64,000 nt of DNA from positions 2,666,001-2,730,000 of the forward strand of contig CP131915.1 in assembly GCA_030704225.1 (NCBI GenBank), given 5' to 3'. The notes under the pieces were generated by a model. That model searched no databases. It had not been told where the DNA came from and saw only the letters and a program-made list of their open reading frames with translations. The translations under genes and the position numbers were made by a program. The DNA is from Kosakonia sp. H02 (GTDB lineage: Bacteria > Pseudomonadota > Gammaproteobacteria > Enterobacterales > Enterobacteriaceae). This document shows, one piece after another, positions 8,143 through 16,898 of the stretch (positions within the stretch are counted from its first letter, which is position 1; the number at the start of each line of letters is the position of its first letter).

Positions 8143-8913
8143 TTAACTGCGCAGCCCGCGACCGCGGTTAATCAAATACCAGCACAGCAGATAGAAAGCG
8201 AGGATAAACACCACCAGCACGCCGACCGTGGTAAACAGCGGCACATCAGTGATGCCGAGGAAACCAAAGCGGAAGCCGCTGATCATATACACAATCGGGT
8301 TCAGGTGCGACAGCGCCTGCCAGAACGGCGGCAGCAGCGTCAGCGAATAGAACACGCCGCCCAGATAAGTCAGCGGAGTCAGCACAAACGTCGGGATCAG
8401 GCTGATGTCATCAAACGTTTTGGCAAATACCGCATTCAGCAGACCCGCCAGCGAAAACAGTACCGCAGTCAGCAGCAGCGTCAGCCCGACAAATAACCAT
8501 GAATGCACCTGGAATGGCACGAAAAACAGCGAAACCGCCGTCACCAGAATGCCCACGCACAGCCCGCGCGCGACACCGCCACCGACGTAGCCAACGATAA
8601 TGACATGCGTGGGCACCGGCGCGACCAACAGTTCTTCAATGTTGCGCTGGAACTTGGCGCTGAAGAACGACGACGCCACGTTGGCGTAGGCATTGGTGAT
8701 CACCGCCATCATGATCAAGCCCGGCACGATAAACTGCATGTAGGTAAAGCCGTGCATTTCACCGATACGCGAACCAATCAGGTTGCCGAAAATAATAAAG
8801 TAGAGCGTCATGGTGATGACCGGTGGCACCAGGGTTTGCACCCAGATGCGCATAAAACGTTGGATCTCTTTGTACCAGATACTCTTCAGCGCCACCCAAA
8901 ACAGCTGCATCAT
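8143..8913 (-). CDS. yadH: ABC-2 type exporter permease YadH
   Basis: A 256-residue inner-membrane permease, the same length as E. coli YadH, with about six hydrophobic segments and the ABC-2 signature around L-x-P-L-T-Y-L-G-G-V-F-Y-S (about residues 180-192). It pairs with the ATPase YadG, whose gene ends 4 bp inside the yadH start (8910-8913). The transported substrate is not established; relatives export drugs or envelope carbohydrates. Confidence 0.93.
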   Translation of the reverse strand: MMQLFWVALKSIWYKEIQRFMRIWVQTLVPPVITMTLYFIIFGNLIGSRIGEMHGFTYMQFIVPGLIMMAVITNAYANVASSFFSAKFQRNIEELLVAPVPTHVIIVGYVGGGVARGLCVGILVTAVSLFFVPFQVHSWLFVGLTLLLTAVLFSLAGLLNAVFAKTFDDISLIPTFVLTPLTYLGGVFYSLTLLPPFWQALSHLNPIVYMISGFRFGFLGITDVPLFTTVGVLVVFILAFYLLCWYLINRGRGLRS

Positions 8914-9836
8914 GCGCTTTCTCCTTTCCTGTCATGCACCAGCGTAACGAACAGCTCCTCAAGGCGGTTGGCTTTATTACGCATACTCAATACCTGAATC
9001 CCCTGCGCGCTTAACTGGCTGAACACGCTGTTCACCCCTTGTTCGCGCAGCACTTCCACTTCCAGCGTGGAGGTGTCCACCAGCCGGTATTGATAACCTT
9101 CCAGCTTCGGCAGCGGGCTTTTCGGCGCTAAATCGAGGATAAAGGTTTCCGATTTCAGCTTAGAAAGCAGCGATTTCATCGAGGTGTTTTCAATCAGATC
9201 GCCGCGCTGGATGATGCCGATATTGCGACACAGCATCTCCGCCTCTTCCAGATAGTGGGTGGTGAGAATAATGGTGGTGCCTTTGTCGTTCAGATCCTTC
9301 AAAAAGCCCCACATGGAGCGGCGCAGCTCAATATCGACGCCCGCCGTCGGCTCATCAAGGATCAGCAGTTTCGGCTCGTGCATCAGGGCACGGGCAATCA
9401 TCAAACGACGTTTCATACCGCCGGAGAGCATCCGTGCACGTTCGTTGCGTTTTCCCCATAAATCGAGCTGGTTGAGGTATTTTTCGCTACGTACCATCGC
9501 TTCTTTACGATCGACACCGTAATAGCCCGCCTGGTTGACCACGATCTGTTGCACGGTTTCAAACGGGTTAAAGTTGAACTCTTGCGGCACCAGACCCAGC
9601 TGACGTTTCGCATTCACCACGTCTTTTTCCAGGTCGTAGCCAAAGACACTGACGCGCCCGGAACTTTTATTTACCAACGAACTGATGATGCCGATGGTGG
9701 TGGATTTCCCCGCGCCGTTTGGCCCAAGAAGGGCATAAAAATCGCCGGCTTCTACTTTTAAATCAATACCGCGCAGCGCCTGAACGCCGCCCGGATAGGT
9801 TTTTTTAAGCTGCTCAAGCTCCAGTGCAATGGTCAT
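8910..9836 (-). CDS. yadG: ABC exporter ATP-binding protein YadG
   Basis: A 308-residue ABC ATPase matching E. coli YadG in length. Visible motifs are Walker A GPNGAGKST (about residues 38-46), the Q-loop (LVPQEF), the ABC signature LSGGM, Walker B LLILDEPTAG and the H-loop TTHYLEEAE. The last 80 residues form the accessory domain common to ABC-2 exporters. yadG and yadH overlap by 4 bp (ATGA), indicating coupled translation and a YadGH complex. It is divergent from can, with 107 bp between the starts. Confidence 0.94.
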   Translation of the reverse strand: MTIALELEQLKKTYPGGVQALRGIDLKVEAGDFYALLGPNGAGKSTTIGIISSLVNKSSGRVSVFGYDLEKDVVNAKRQLGLVPQEFNFNPFETVQQIVVNQAGYYGVDRKEAMVRSEKYLNQLDLWGKRNERARMLSGGMKRRLMIARALMHEPKLLILDEPTAGVDIELRRSMWGFLKDLNDKGTTIILTTHYLEEAEMLCRNIGIIQRGDLIENTSMKSLLSKLKSETFILDLAPKSPLPKLEGYQYRLVDTSTLEVEVLREQGVNSVFSQLSAQGIQVLSMRNKANRLEELFVTLVHDRKGESA

Positions 9837-9943
9837 GAATTATCTCTTACCTGTTTTCTTACACTCGATGTGTGGTTTAAAAAGCGTGAGAGTTGACCTA
9901 TATTAGCGCCACGCACTAATTTGGTTACAGGTCGTTAACCTCC

Positions 9944-10606
9944 ATGAAAGACATAGATACACTCATCAGCAACAACGCACTATGGTCAAAAATGCTGGTA
10001 GAGGAAGACCCAGGATTTTTCGAAACGCTGGCGCAGGCTCAAAAACCGCGCTTTCTCTGGATTGGATGCTCCGACTCCCGCGTTCCTGCTGAGCGCCTTA
10101 CCGGCCTCGAACCCGGTGAACTGTTTGTTCACCGCAATGTTGCCAACCTGGTTATCCATACCGATCTGAACTGCCTCTCGGTGGTGCAGTATGCCGTTGA
10201 TGTGCTTGAAGTTGAACACATCATTATTTGCGGTCACTACGGTTGCGGCGGCGTTCAGGCTGCGGTTGAGAACCCGGAGCTGGGTCTTATCGACAACTGG
10301 CTGCTGCATATTCGCGATATCTGGTTTAAACATAGCTCGCTGCTCGGCGAAATGCCGCCAGAACGTCGTCTCGATACCCTTTGCGAATTGAACGTGATGG
10401 AGCAGGTCTACAACCTGGGCCATTCAACAATCATGCAATCAGCGTGGAAACGCGGCCAGAAAGTGACAATTCACGGCTGGGCCTACGGTATCCACGATGG
10501 TTTGCTGCGCAACCTGGATGTGACCGCCACTAACCGCGAAACGCTGGAACAGCGCTATCGCCAGGGCGTCTCAAACCTGAGCCAGAAGCACGTTAACCAC
10601 AAATAA
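9944..10606 (+). CDS. can: Beta-class carbonic anhydrase
   Basis: Can interconverts CO2 and bicarbonate; in E. coli it is essential in air because it supplies bicarbonate for carboxylations. The 220-residue product keeps the zinc ligands Cys42 and Asp44 (GCSDSR) and the H-Y-G-C pair near residues 98-101 (ICGHYGCGG). It is cytoplasmic, with no signal peptide. The gene stands alone, divergent from yadGH and convergent with hpt. Confidence 0.98.
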   Translation: MKDIDTLISNNALWSKMLVEEDPGFFETLAQAQKPRFLWIGCSDSRVPAERLTGLEPGELFVHRNVANLVIHTDLNCLSVVQYAVDVLEVEHIIICGHYGCGGVQAAVENPELGLIDNWLLHIRDIWFKHSSLLGEMPPERRLDTLCELNVMEQVYNLGHSTIMQSAWKRGQKVTIHGWAYGIHDGLLRNLDVTATNRETLEQRYRQGVSNLSQKHVNHK

Positions 10607-10607
10607 C

Positions 10608-10634
10608 AATCGGGGCCATCGGCCCCGATTTTCT
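10608..10634 (+). terminator. Terminator between can and hpt
   Basis: AATCGGGGCC (10608-10617) and GGCCCCGATT (10621-10630) form a perfect 10-bp stem with a three-base loop, followed by a T-rich TTCTTATT. It follows can by one base and ends at the hpt stop, so the same stem can serve both convergent genes, with the better U-tract on the can side. Confidence 0.88.
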
Positions 10635-11170
10635 TATTCGTCCAGCATCACCACTTTGCCGACATAGGGCAGATGGCGATAGCGCTGCGCGTAATCAATG
10701 CCGTAACCCACCACAAACTCATCGGGAATGGAAAAGCCAACGTATTCGACGGTGACATCCACTTCACGGCGGGACGGTTTATCCAGCAAGGTGCAAATCG
10801 CCAGCGATTTTGGCTCGCGCAGGCGAAGGATCTCACGCACTTTCGACAGGGTATTGCCGGAGTCGATAATGTCTTCAACGATCAGCACGTCTTTGCCACG
10901 GATATCTTCATCCAGATCTTTGAGGATTTTCACATCGCGGGTAGAGGACATGCCGCTGCCGTAGCTGGAGGCGGTCATAAAATCGACTTCGTGAGACACC
11001 TGCACTTCGCGGCACAGGTCGGCCATAAACATAAACGACCCGCGCAACAGCCCCACCAGCACCATTTCGCTGCCGCTATCTTTATAACGCTCAGTGATTT
11101 GACGACCCAACTCGGCAACGCGCGCTTTGATCTCCGCTTCTGGGATCATCACTTCAACTTTGTGTTTCAT
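10634..11170 (-). CDS. hpt: Hypoxanthine phosphoribosyltransferase
   Basis: Hpt salvages hypoxanthine (and guanine less well) to IMP with PRPP. The 178-residue product has the PRPP loop V-L-I-V-E-D-I-I-D-S-G-N-T at about residues 99-111 and the L-R-G-S-F-M-F loop near residue 43. Length equals that of E. coli Hpt. The gene is divergent from gcd; the 206 bp between the starts carry a CRP site closer to gcd. Confidence 0.97.
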   Translation of the reverse strand: MKHKVEVMIPEAEIKARVAELGRQITERYKDSGSEMVLVGLLRGSFMFMADLCREVQVSHEVDFMTASSYGSGMSSTRDVKILKDLDEDIRGKDVLIVEDIIDSGNTLSKVREILRLREPKSLAICTLLDKPSRREVDVTVEYVGFSIPDEFVVGYGIDYAQRYRHLPYVGKVVMLDE

Positions 11171-11299
11171 CTTAACTAACCATATGGTTTTAAAGGTAAA
11201 TCATTCAATACCGCATGTTGAAAACGGTGATTGAAACGCAAGGCGTGCAGTATACCAGCAAAACCTTTTCGGGTGGGCACTGAACAATAAAGCTCTATT

Positions 11300-11315
11300 T
11301 GTGATGACGATCACA
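11300..11315. promoter_or_regulatory. CRP binding site upstream of gcd
   Basis: TGTGATGACGATCACA is a perfect TGTGA-N6-TCACA palindrome, 61 bp before the gcd ATG and 130 bp before the hpt start. Negative control of E. coli gcd by cAMP-CRP has been reported, so repression of gcd is the likely role; the sequence alone does not show the sign of control. Confidence 0.85.
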
Positions 11316-11376
11316 GTTGTTAACACCTATACTTAGTTGCTATCAAAAATTTAACAAACTGGTGAGTCTCTTTTTT

Positions 11377-13767
11377 ATGGCAGAAACTAAAACGCAACGG
11401 TCGCGGCTTCTTGTCACGCTGACGACGATCTTTGCAGCCTTCTGCGGGCTGTATCTTTTAATCGGTGGAGTCTGGCTGGTCTCAATTGGCGGCTCCTGGT
11501 ACTACCCCATCGCCGGCCTGGTGATGCTGGGTGTCACCTGGCTACTCTGGAAAGGTAAGCGTTCGGCGCTGTGGCTCTATGCCGCGCTGCTGCTCGCCAC
11601 CATGATCTGGGGCGTTTGGGAAGTCGGCTTCGACTTCTGGGCACTGACGCCACGTAGCGATATCCTCGTCTTCTTCGGTATCTGGCTGATCCTGCCGTTT
11701 GTCTGGCGGCGGCTGATTGTTCCGTCCAGCGGCGCAGTGGCGGCACTGGTTGTTGCTCTGCTGATTAGCGGCGGCATTCTGACCTGGGCCGGCTTTAACG
11801 ATCCGCAAGAAATCAACGGTACCCTGAGCACCGATGCCACCGCAGCCGCGCCGATCTCGCAGGTCGCCGACAGTGACTGGCCTGCGTACGGTCGTAACCA
11901 GGAAGGCCAGCGTTACTCGCCGCTGAAGCAGATTAACGCCGATAACGTGAAGAACCTGAAGGAAGCCTGGGTATTCCGCACCGGCGATCTGAAGCTACCG
12001 AACGATCCGGGTGAAATCACCAACGAAGTGACGCCAATTAAAGTCGGCGACACCTTGTTCCTGTGTACGGCGCACCAGCGTCTGTTCGCCCTGGATGCGG
12101 CGACCGGTAAAGAGAAGTGGCATTTCGATCCGCAACTCAATGCCGACCCGACCTTCCAGCACGTGACCTGCCGTGGTGTTTCTTACCATGAAGCGACCGC
12201 AGAGAACGCCAGCCCGGACGTGGTAGCAAACTGCCCGCGCCGCATTATTCTGCCGGTGAACGACGGTCGCCTGTTTGCGGTGAACGCCGATAACGGCCAG
12301 TTGTGTGAATCCTTCGCCAACAAAGGCATTCTGAACCTGCAAACCAACATGCCGGTGACCACGCCGGGGATGTATGAGCCGACGTCGCCGCCGATTGTCA
12401 CCGATAAAGTGATTATCATTGCGGGCGCAGTAACGGATAACTTCTCCACGCGCGAGCCGTCTGGTGTGATTCGTGGTTTTGATATCAACACGGGTGAACT
12501 GCTGTGGGCCTTCGATCCGGGCGCGAAAGATCCGAACGCGATCCCATCGGATGAGCACCACTTCACCATTAACTCGCCAAACTCCTGGGCACCGGCTGCC
12601 TATGATGCGAAGCTGGATATCGTCTATCTGCCGATGGGCGTGACCACGCCGGATATCTGGGGCGGTCACCGTACGCCGGAGCAGGAGCGTTACGCCAGCT
12701 CTATTCTTGCGCTGAATGCCACCACCGGTAAGCTGGTGTGGAATTATCAAACCGTGCACCACGATCTGTGGGACATGGATATGCCGTCGCAGCCAACGCT
12801 GGCGGATATCAACGTTAATGGTAAAACCGTACCGGTGATTTATGCCCCGGCGAAAACCGGTAACATCTTCGTGCTGGATCGCCGTAACGGTGAGCTGGTC
12901 GTGCCTGCGCCGGAAAAACCGGTACCGCAGGGTGCCGCGAAAGGCGATTACGTCACCAAAACGCAGCCGTTCTCTGATTTGAGCTTCCGTCCGAAGAAAG
13001 ATCTGAGCGGTGCGGATATGTGGGGCGCAACCATGTTTGACCAACTGGTGTGCCGCGTGATGTTCCATCAGTTGCGTTATGAAGGCATTTTCACGCCGCC
13101 GTCAGAGCAAGGCACGCTGGTGTTCCCGGGTAACCTCGGCATGTTCGAATGGGGCGGTATCTCCGTTGATCCGAACCGCCAGGTGGCGATTGCTAACCCG
13201 ATGGCGCTGCCGTTTGTTTCCAAACTGATCCCACGTGGTCCAGGCAACCCGATGGAGCCGCCGAAAGATGCGAAAGGCACCGGTTCGGAATCCGGTATTC
13301 AGCCGCAGTACGGCGTGCCGTATGGCGTGACGCTAAACCCATTCCTCTCTCCGTTTGGCCTGCCGTGTAAACAGCCTGCGTGGGGTTACATTTCCGGACT
13401 GGATCTGAAAACCAACCAGGTCGCGTGGAAAAAACGTATTGGTACGCCGCAGGATAGCCTGCCGTTCCCGATGCCGTTTAAAGTGCCGTTTACGCTGGGT
13501 ATGCCAATGCTGGGTGGCCCGATTTCCACTGCCGGAAACGTGCTGTTTATCGCCGGCACAGCGGATAACTACCTGCGCGCATACAACATGACCAACGGTG
13601 AAAAACTGTGGGAAGGTCGTCTGCCCGCAGGCGGTCAGGCAACACCGATGACCTATGAGGTGAATGGCAAGCAGTACGTGGTCATTTCCGCAGGCGGTCA
13701 CGGTTCGTTCGGTACGAAGATGGGCGATTACATTGTCGCCTTTGCCCTGCCGGATGAGGCGAAGTAA
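11377..13767 (+). CDS. gcd: PQQ-dependent membrane-bound glucose dehydrogenase
   Basis: Gcd oxidises glucose to gluconolactone in the periplasm and passes electrons to ubiquinone. The 796-residue product matches E. coli Gcd. Residues 1-150 contain five membrane spans; the rest is a PQQ-binding beta-propeller with repeated A-x-D-x-x-T-G-K-x-x-W motifs (LDAATGKEKW, LNATTGKLVW). Activity needs the cofactor PQQ; no pqq genes lie in this window. Many Enterobacter and Kosakonia relatives make PQQ and use this enzyme to acidify soil and release phosphate. ATG 11377 was chosen over an upstream start at 11317 because it gives the conserved N-terminus and sits downstream of the CRP site. Confidence 0.97.
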   Translation: MAETKTQRSRLLVTLTTIFAAFCGLYLLIGGVWLVSIGGSWYYPIAGLVMLGVTWLLWKGKRSALWLYAALLLATMIWGVWEVGFDFWALTPRSDILVFFGIWLILPFVWRRLIVPSSGAVAALVVALLISGGILTWAGFNDPQEINGTLSTDATAAAPISQVADSDWPAYGRNQEGQRYSPLKQINADNVKNLKEAWVFRTGDLKLPNDPGEITNEVTPIKVGDTLFLCTAHQRLFALDAATGKEKWHFDPQLNADPTFQHVTCRGVSYHEATAENASPDVVANCPRRIILPVNDGRLFAVNADNGQLCESFANKGILNLQTNMPVTTPGMYEPTSPPIVTDKVIIIAGAVTDNFSTREPSGVIRGFDINTGELLWAFDPGAKDPNAIPSDEHHFTINSPNSWAPAAYDAKLDIVYLPMGVTTPDIWGGHRTPEQERYASSILALNATTGKLVWNYQTVHHDLWDMDMPSQPTLADINVNGKTVPVIYAPAKTGNIFVLDRRNGELVVPAPEKPVPQGAAKGDYVTKTQPFSDLSFRPKKDLSGADMWGATMFDQLVCRVMFHQLRYEGIFTPPSEQGTLVFPGNLGMFEWGGISVDPNRQVAIANPMALPFVSKLIPRGPGNPMEPPKDAKGTGSESGIQPQYGVPYGVTLNPFLSPFGLPCKQPAWGYISGLDLKTNQVAWKKRIGTPQDSLPFPMPFKVPFTLGMPMLGGPISTAGNVLFIAGTADNYLRAYNMTNGEKLWEGRLPAGGQATPMTYEVNGKQYVVISAGGHGSFGTKMGDYIVAFALPDEAK

Positions 13768-13775
13768 ACACGACT

Positions 13776-13846
13776 CGTAGGCCGGATAAGGCATTAGCCG
13801 CCATCCGGCAATAACGCCTGATGGCGCTTCGCTTATCAGGCCTACA
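13776..13846. repeat. REP pair (BIME-type) between gcd and cueO
   Basis: Two opposed REP units: CGTAGGCCGGATAAGGCATT continuing to GCCGCCATCCGGC (13776-13809), and GCCTGATGGCGCTTCGCTTA continuing to TCAGGCCTACA (13816-13846). They are close relatives of the units at 8031-8117 but with a 6-bp spacer. Confidence 0.9.
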
Positions 13847-13856
13847 GATCGAGCAT

Positions 13857-13887
13857 GCCCGGTGGTCTTGCGCTATCGGGCTTTTTT
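13857..13887 (+). terminator. gcd terminator running into the cueO stop
   Basis: GCCCG (13857-13861) pairs with CGGGC (13877-13881) around a 15-base loop and is followed by TTTTTT (13882-13887). The T-run overlaps the stop codon of the convergent cueO (13886-13888). Confidence 0.65.
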
Positions 13888-15439
13888 ATACCGTAAACCC
13901 TAACATCATCCCGGTATCTTCATGTTCCAGCAGATGGCAGTGCGCCATATAGGCATACTCTTTTGGCGCGTCATGCTGAAAACGCACTAACACTTCGCTG
14001 CGCGCACCGTACACATTCACCGTATCTTTCCAGCCTGCACGATGCGCCGCTGGCGGTTTGCCATTCTCGGACAAAATGCGGAACTGCGTACCGTGGATAT
14101 GGAACGGATGCAGCATCATGTCGCCTTCCCCGGAAATCACCCAGCGCTCATACTGCCCTTTTTGCGCGGCAAATTGCGGTGTCGCCATATCGAAAGCTTT
14201 GCCGTTAATACGGTTGGCATTGTGGAAATCGAATCCCTGGTTGCCGTGGCCCATATGCCCATGGTCCATCTGCATATTGCCCATATCGCCGTGATGCATC
14301 GACATTCCGGCCATTGCGCCCTCGCCGTACTTCTGCTGTAGCGCCTGCATCCCCATCATGTCGAGCATCGGATCCATGGATAACTGCAACGTCCGCTGCG
14401 TTAATCCTTCGAAGTTCGGCAACGCGGGCAAAGACGCCAGCGTATCGGGTAAATCACCCGACGCAGTGACCTGCAACGGCTGAATACGCAACACCGGATG
14501 CGGCTTATTAAATGGCGCAACGGTCATTCCCATCTGCTTGACAGGCAGCGTGACAATATCAAACGCTTTGCCATCGCTAATATCCACCAGCACTTCGAAG
14601 CGCTCGCCCATTAACATCGGCAACTCGCTGACTTTTACCGGTTCACTTAACAAACCACCGTCGCTCGCTATTACGTAAAACGGGCGTTTATCGCTGGTGG
14701 CAAAATTAAGCGAGCGCGCGTTACAGCCGTTGAGCAAACGCAGGCGTAACCAACCGCGCGGCGCGGCATGCTGCGGGTAAATCGCGCCGTTGGTGAGCAA
14801 CGTATCGCCAAACCAGCCGACAGCTGCGCTCATCACATCCAGTTGATAATCAATTTGCCCCTGCGCGGTAAACTTTTTGTCCTGCACAATCACCGGCACA
14901 TCATCAATGCCCCACTGCTGCGGCAGGCGCAGCTTGCGGCTATTTTCATCTTCAATCAGCACCAGTCCCGCCAGGCCCATCGCCACCTGATGCCCCGTTT
15001 TTCCGTGTTGATGCGGATGGAACCAGCAGGTCGCGGCTTGCTGCGTCGGGGTGAATGTCACCGAACGGCTGTCGCCCGGCTTAATAATTCCCTGCGGGCC
15101 GCCATCGACTTCACCGGGCACTTCCACACCGTGCCAGTGCACGGTGGTCTCTTCCGCAAGGGTGTTACGAACATTTATGGTGACCTCTTTTCCCTGGCGA
15201 AGTTGCAGCGCCGGCCCCAGCAATGCGCCGTTATATCCCCATGTGGTCGCCGTTTTATCGCCAAAGCGGCTTGCGCCCGCCTGCACCGTCAATTGAATGC
15301 GGCTTTGCGCATCGGCGGTGAGTAACGGCGGGATCGGCAGCGCAGGTTGCCCGGCGGCAAACAACGGACGGCTCCACAGCGGCAGCGCGCTGGCGGCTCC
15401 GAGGAGGGCGGAATATTTCAAAAAATCTCGGCGTTGCAT
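13886..15439 (-). CDS. cueO: Multicopper oxidase CueO, copper efflux/detoxification
   Basis: CueO oxidises Cu(I) to less toxic Cu(II) in the periplasm. The 517-residue product starts with a twin-arginine signal peptide (RRDFLK, cleaved after about residue 28). Copper ligands are visible: HWHG at 101-104, HPHQHG at 141-146, HPFHIHG near 444-450 and HCHLLEHEDTGMM near 500-512, the last with the type 1 Cys and Met. A Met/His-rich insert (about residues 355-400, M-S-M-H-H-G-D-M-G-N-M) is the CueO regulatory copper-binding region. Length is one residue more than in E. coli. It is preceded by a CueR-type promoter. Confidence 0.97.
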   Translation of the reverse strand: MQRRDFLKYSALLGAASALPLWSRPLFAAGQPALPIPPLLTADAQSRIQLTVQAGASRFGDKTATTWGYNGALLGPALQLRQGKEVTINVRNTLAEETTVHWHGVEVPGEVDGGPQGIIKPGDSRSVTFTPTQQAATCWFHPHQHGKTGHQVAMGLAGLVLIEDENSRKLRLPQQWGIDDVPVIVQDKKFTAQGQIDYQLDVMSAAVGWFGDTLLTNGAIYPQHAAPRGWLRLRLLNGCNARSLNFATSDKRPFYVIASDGGLLSEPVKVSELPMLMGERFEVLVDISDGKAFDIVTLPVKQMGMTVAPFNKPHPVLRIQPLQVTASGDLPDTLASLPALPNFEGLTQRTLQLSMDPMLDMMGMQALQQKYGEGAMAGMSMHHGDMGNMQMDHGHMGHGNQGFDFHNANRINGKAFDMATPQFAAQKGQYERWVISGEGDMMLHPFHIHGTQFRILSENGKPPAAHRAGWKDTVNVYGARSEVLVRFQHDAPKEYAYMAHCHLLEHEDTGMMLGFTV

Positions 15440-15473
15440 GAGTATATCCTTATCAGGTGTCGGCGATGTTTTG

Positions 15474-15504
15474 AGCTTAAACCCTTCCCCTGCCGGAAGG
15501 TCAA
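15474..15504 (-). promoter_or_regulatory. CueR-type promoter of cueO with 19-bp spacer
   Basis: On the minus strand, -35 TTGACC (15499-15504) and -10 TAAGCT (15474-15479) are separated by 19 bp, the long spacing typical of MerR-family promoters. The spacer TTCCGGCAGGGGAAGGGTT carries the CCTTCC...GGAAGG dyad bound by CueR. The same arrangement precedes E. coli cueO and copA. Confidence 0.88.
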
Positions 15505-15583
15505 GCCAGCGAGAAATAATAAATATCGTCGGCTTAACGGGACTGTGCTAACGTTTAATTTCCGTTACGCCGTGGTAGAAAGA

Positions 15584-15931
15584 ATGAAGACGTTTCTCAG
15601 AACTGTAATCTTTGGCAGCCTGCTCGCTGTCTCCGCTAATAGCTATGCCCTGAGTGAATCCGAAGCCGAAGACATGGCCGATCTCACGGCAGTGTTTGTA
15701 TTTCTGAAAAACGATTGCGGTTATAACAACTTACCTAACGGGCAGATCCGCCGTGCGCTGGTGTTTTTCGCCCAGCAAAACCAGTGGGATCTCAGCAACT
15801 ACGATACCTGGGATATGAAGTCGCTCGGCGAAGAGAGCTACCGCGATCTGAGCGGCATCGGCATTCCGACCGCCAAAAAATGTAAAGCCCTGGCCCGCGA
15901 CTCCCTGAGCCTTCTCGCTTACGTCAAATAA
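15584..15931 (+). CDS. yacC: YacC family exported protein of unknown function
   Basis: A 115-residue protein equal in length and almost identical in sequence to E. coli YacC. Residues 1-22 (M-K-T-F-L-R-T-V then a hydrophobic stretch and A-N-S-Y-A) form a signal peptide, so it is periplasmic or secreted. The mature part has two cysteines (NDCGY and KKCKAL) that could form a disulfide. YacC is grouped with the PulS/OutS pilotin-like family by sequence, but I cannot show a secretion role: no type II secretion operon is nearby. It precedes speE by 86 bp. ATG 15584 starts the signal peptide. Confidence 0.88.
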   Translation: MKTFLRTVIFGSLLAVSANSYALSESEAEDMADLTAVFVFLKNDCGYNNLPNGQIRRALVFFAQQNQWDLSNYDTWDMKSLGEESYRDLSGIGIPTAKKCKALARDSLSLLAYVK

Positions 15932-16017
15932 TGCTTATCTTTTGACCGTGCATCGTTCGCCAGAGTTGGCTATCATGTTGCGCCCGTTTTTCACGGACGT
16001 TAACAAAGGAGCGACCT

Positions 16018-16878
16018 ATGGCCGAAAACAACGTATGGCAAGAAACGCTGCACGACCACTTTGGTCAATACTTTGCTGTTGATAAGGTGCTGTACCACGA
16101 GAAGACCGACCATCAGGATCTGATAATCTTCGAAAACGCCGCCTTTGGCCGCGTTATGGCGCTGGACGGCGTGGTGCAAACCACCGAGCGTGATGAGTTT
16201 ATCTATCACGAAATGATGACCCATGTTCCGCTGCTGGCGCACGGCCATGCAAAACATGTGCTGATTATCGGCGGTGGCGACGGCGCGATGCTGCGCGAAG
16301 TCTCACGTCACAAAAATATTGAAACCATCACCATGGTGGAAATTGACGCAGGCGTCGTCTCTTTTTGCCGCCAGTACCTGCCAAAACACAACGCCGGGGC
16401 GTACGACGATCCACGCTTTGAACTTGTAATAGACGACGGCGTGAACTTCGTTAACCACACGCAGAAAACCTTTGATGTGATCATCTCTGACTGCACCGAT
16501 CCTGTCGGTCCGGGCGAGAGCCTGTTCACTTCTGAGTTTTATGCAGGGTGCAAACGTTGCCTGAACCCCGGCGGGATTTTTGTCGCGCAGAACGGCGTCA
16601 GCTTCTTGCAGCAGGATGAAGCCGTCGGCAGCCATCGCAAGCTCGGCCACTATTTTGCCGATGTGAGCTTCTATCAGGCGGCTGTTCCAACCTATTACGG
16701 CGGCATCATGACCTTCGCCTGGGCGACGGATAATGAAGCCCTGCGCACGCTTTCAAGCGAGATCATCGCAGCCCGCTTCCATAACGCCGCGCTCACCTGC
16801 CGCTATTACAATCCGGCAATCCATACGGCAGCGTTTGCTCTGCCACAATATCTACAGGACGCACTGTCTGCACAGTGA
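16018..16878 (+). CDS. speE: Spermidine synthase
   Basis: SpeE transfers the aminopropyl group of decarboxylated S-adenosylmethionine to putrescine. The 286-residue product (E. coli 288) has the methyltransferase-like nucleotide motif IIGGGDGAMLRE (about residues 82-93), the gatekeeper segment with D-C-T-D-P-V-G-P (catalytic Asp) and Y-Q-A-A-V-P-T-Y-Y-G-G. An AAGGAG ribosome site precedes the ATG. speD, which makes its substrate, follows 20 bp later. Confidence 0.97.
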   Translation: MAENNVWQETLHDHFGQYFAVDKVLYHEKTDHQDLIIFENAAFGRVMALDGVVQTTERDEFIYHEMMTHVPLLAHGHAKHVLIIGGGDGAMLREVSRHKNIETITMVEIDAGVVSFCRQYLPKHNAGAYDDPRFELVIDDGVNFVNHTQKTFDVIISDCTDPVGPGESLFTSEFYAGCKRCLNPGGIFVAQNGVSFLQQDEAVGSHRKLGHYFADVSFYQAAVPTYYGGIMTFAWATDNEALRTLSSEIIAARFHNAALTCRYYNPAIHTAAFALPQYLQDALSAQ

Positions 16879-16898
16879 CGCTAAGGGGGTGATAAAAA

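Noticed and set aside
11995..13068. A 357-codon open frame antisense to gcd
   Set aside because: Arg/His-rich shadow of the conserved PQQ propeller region.
15347..15583. A longer form of yacC beginning upstream of 15584
   Set aside because: The extension runs through the divergent cueO promoter; the signal peptide starts at 15584 as in E. coli.
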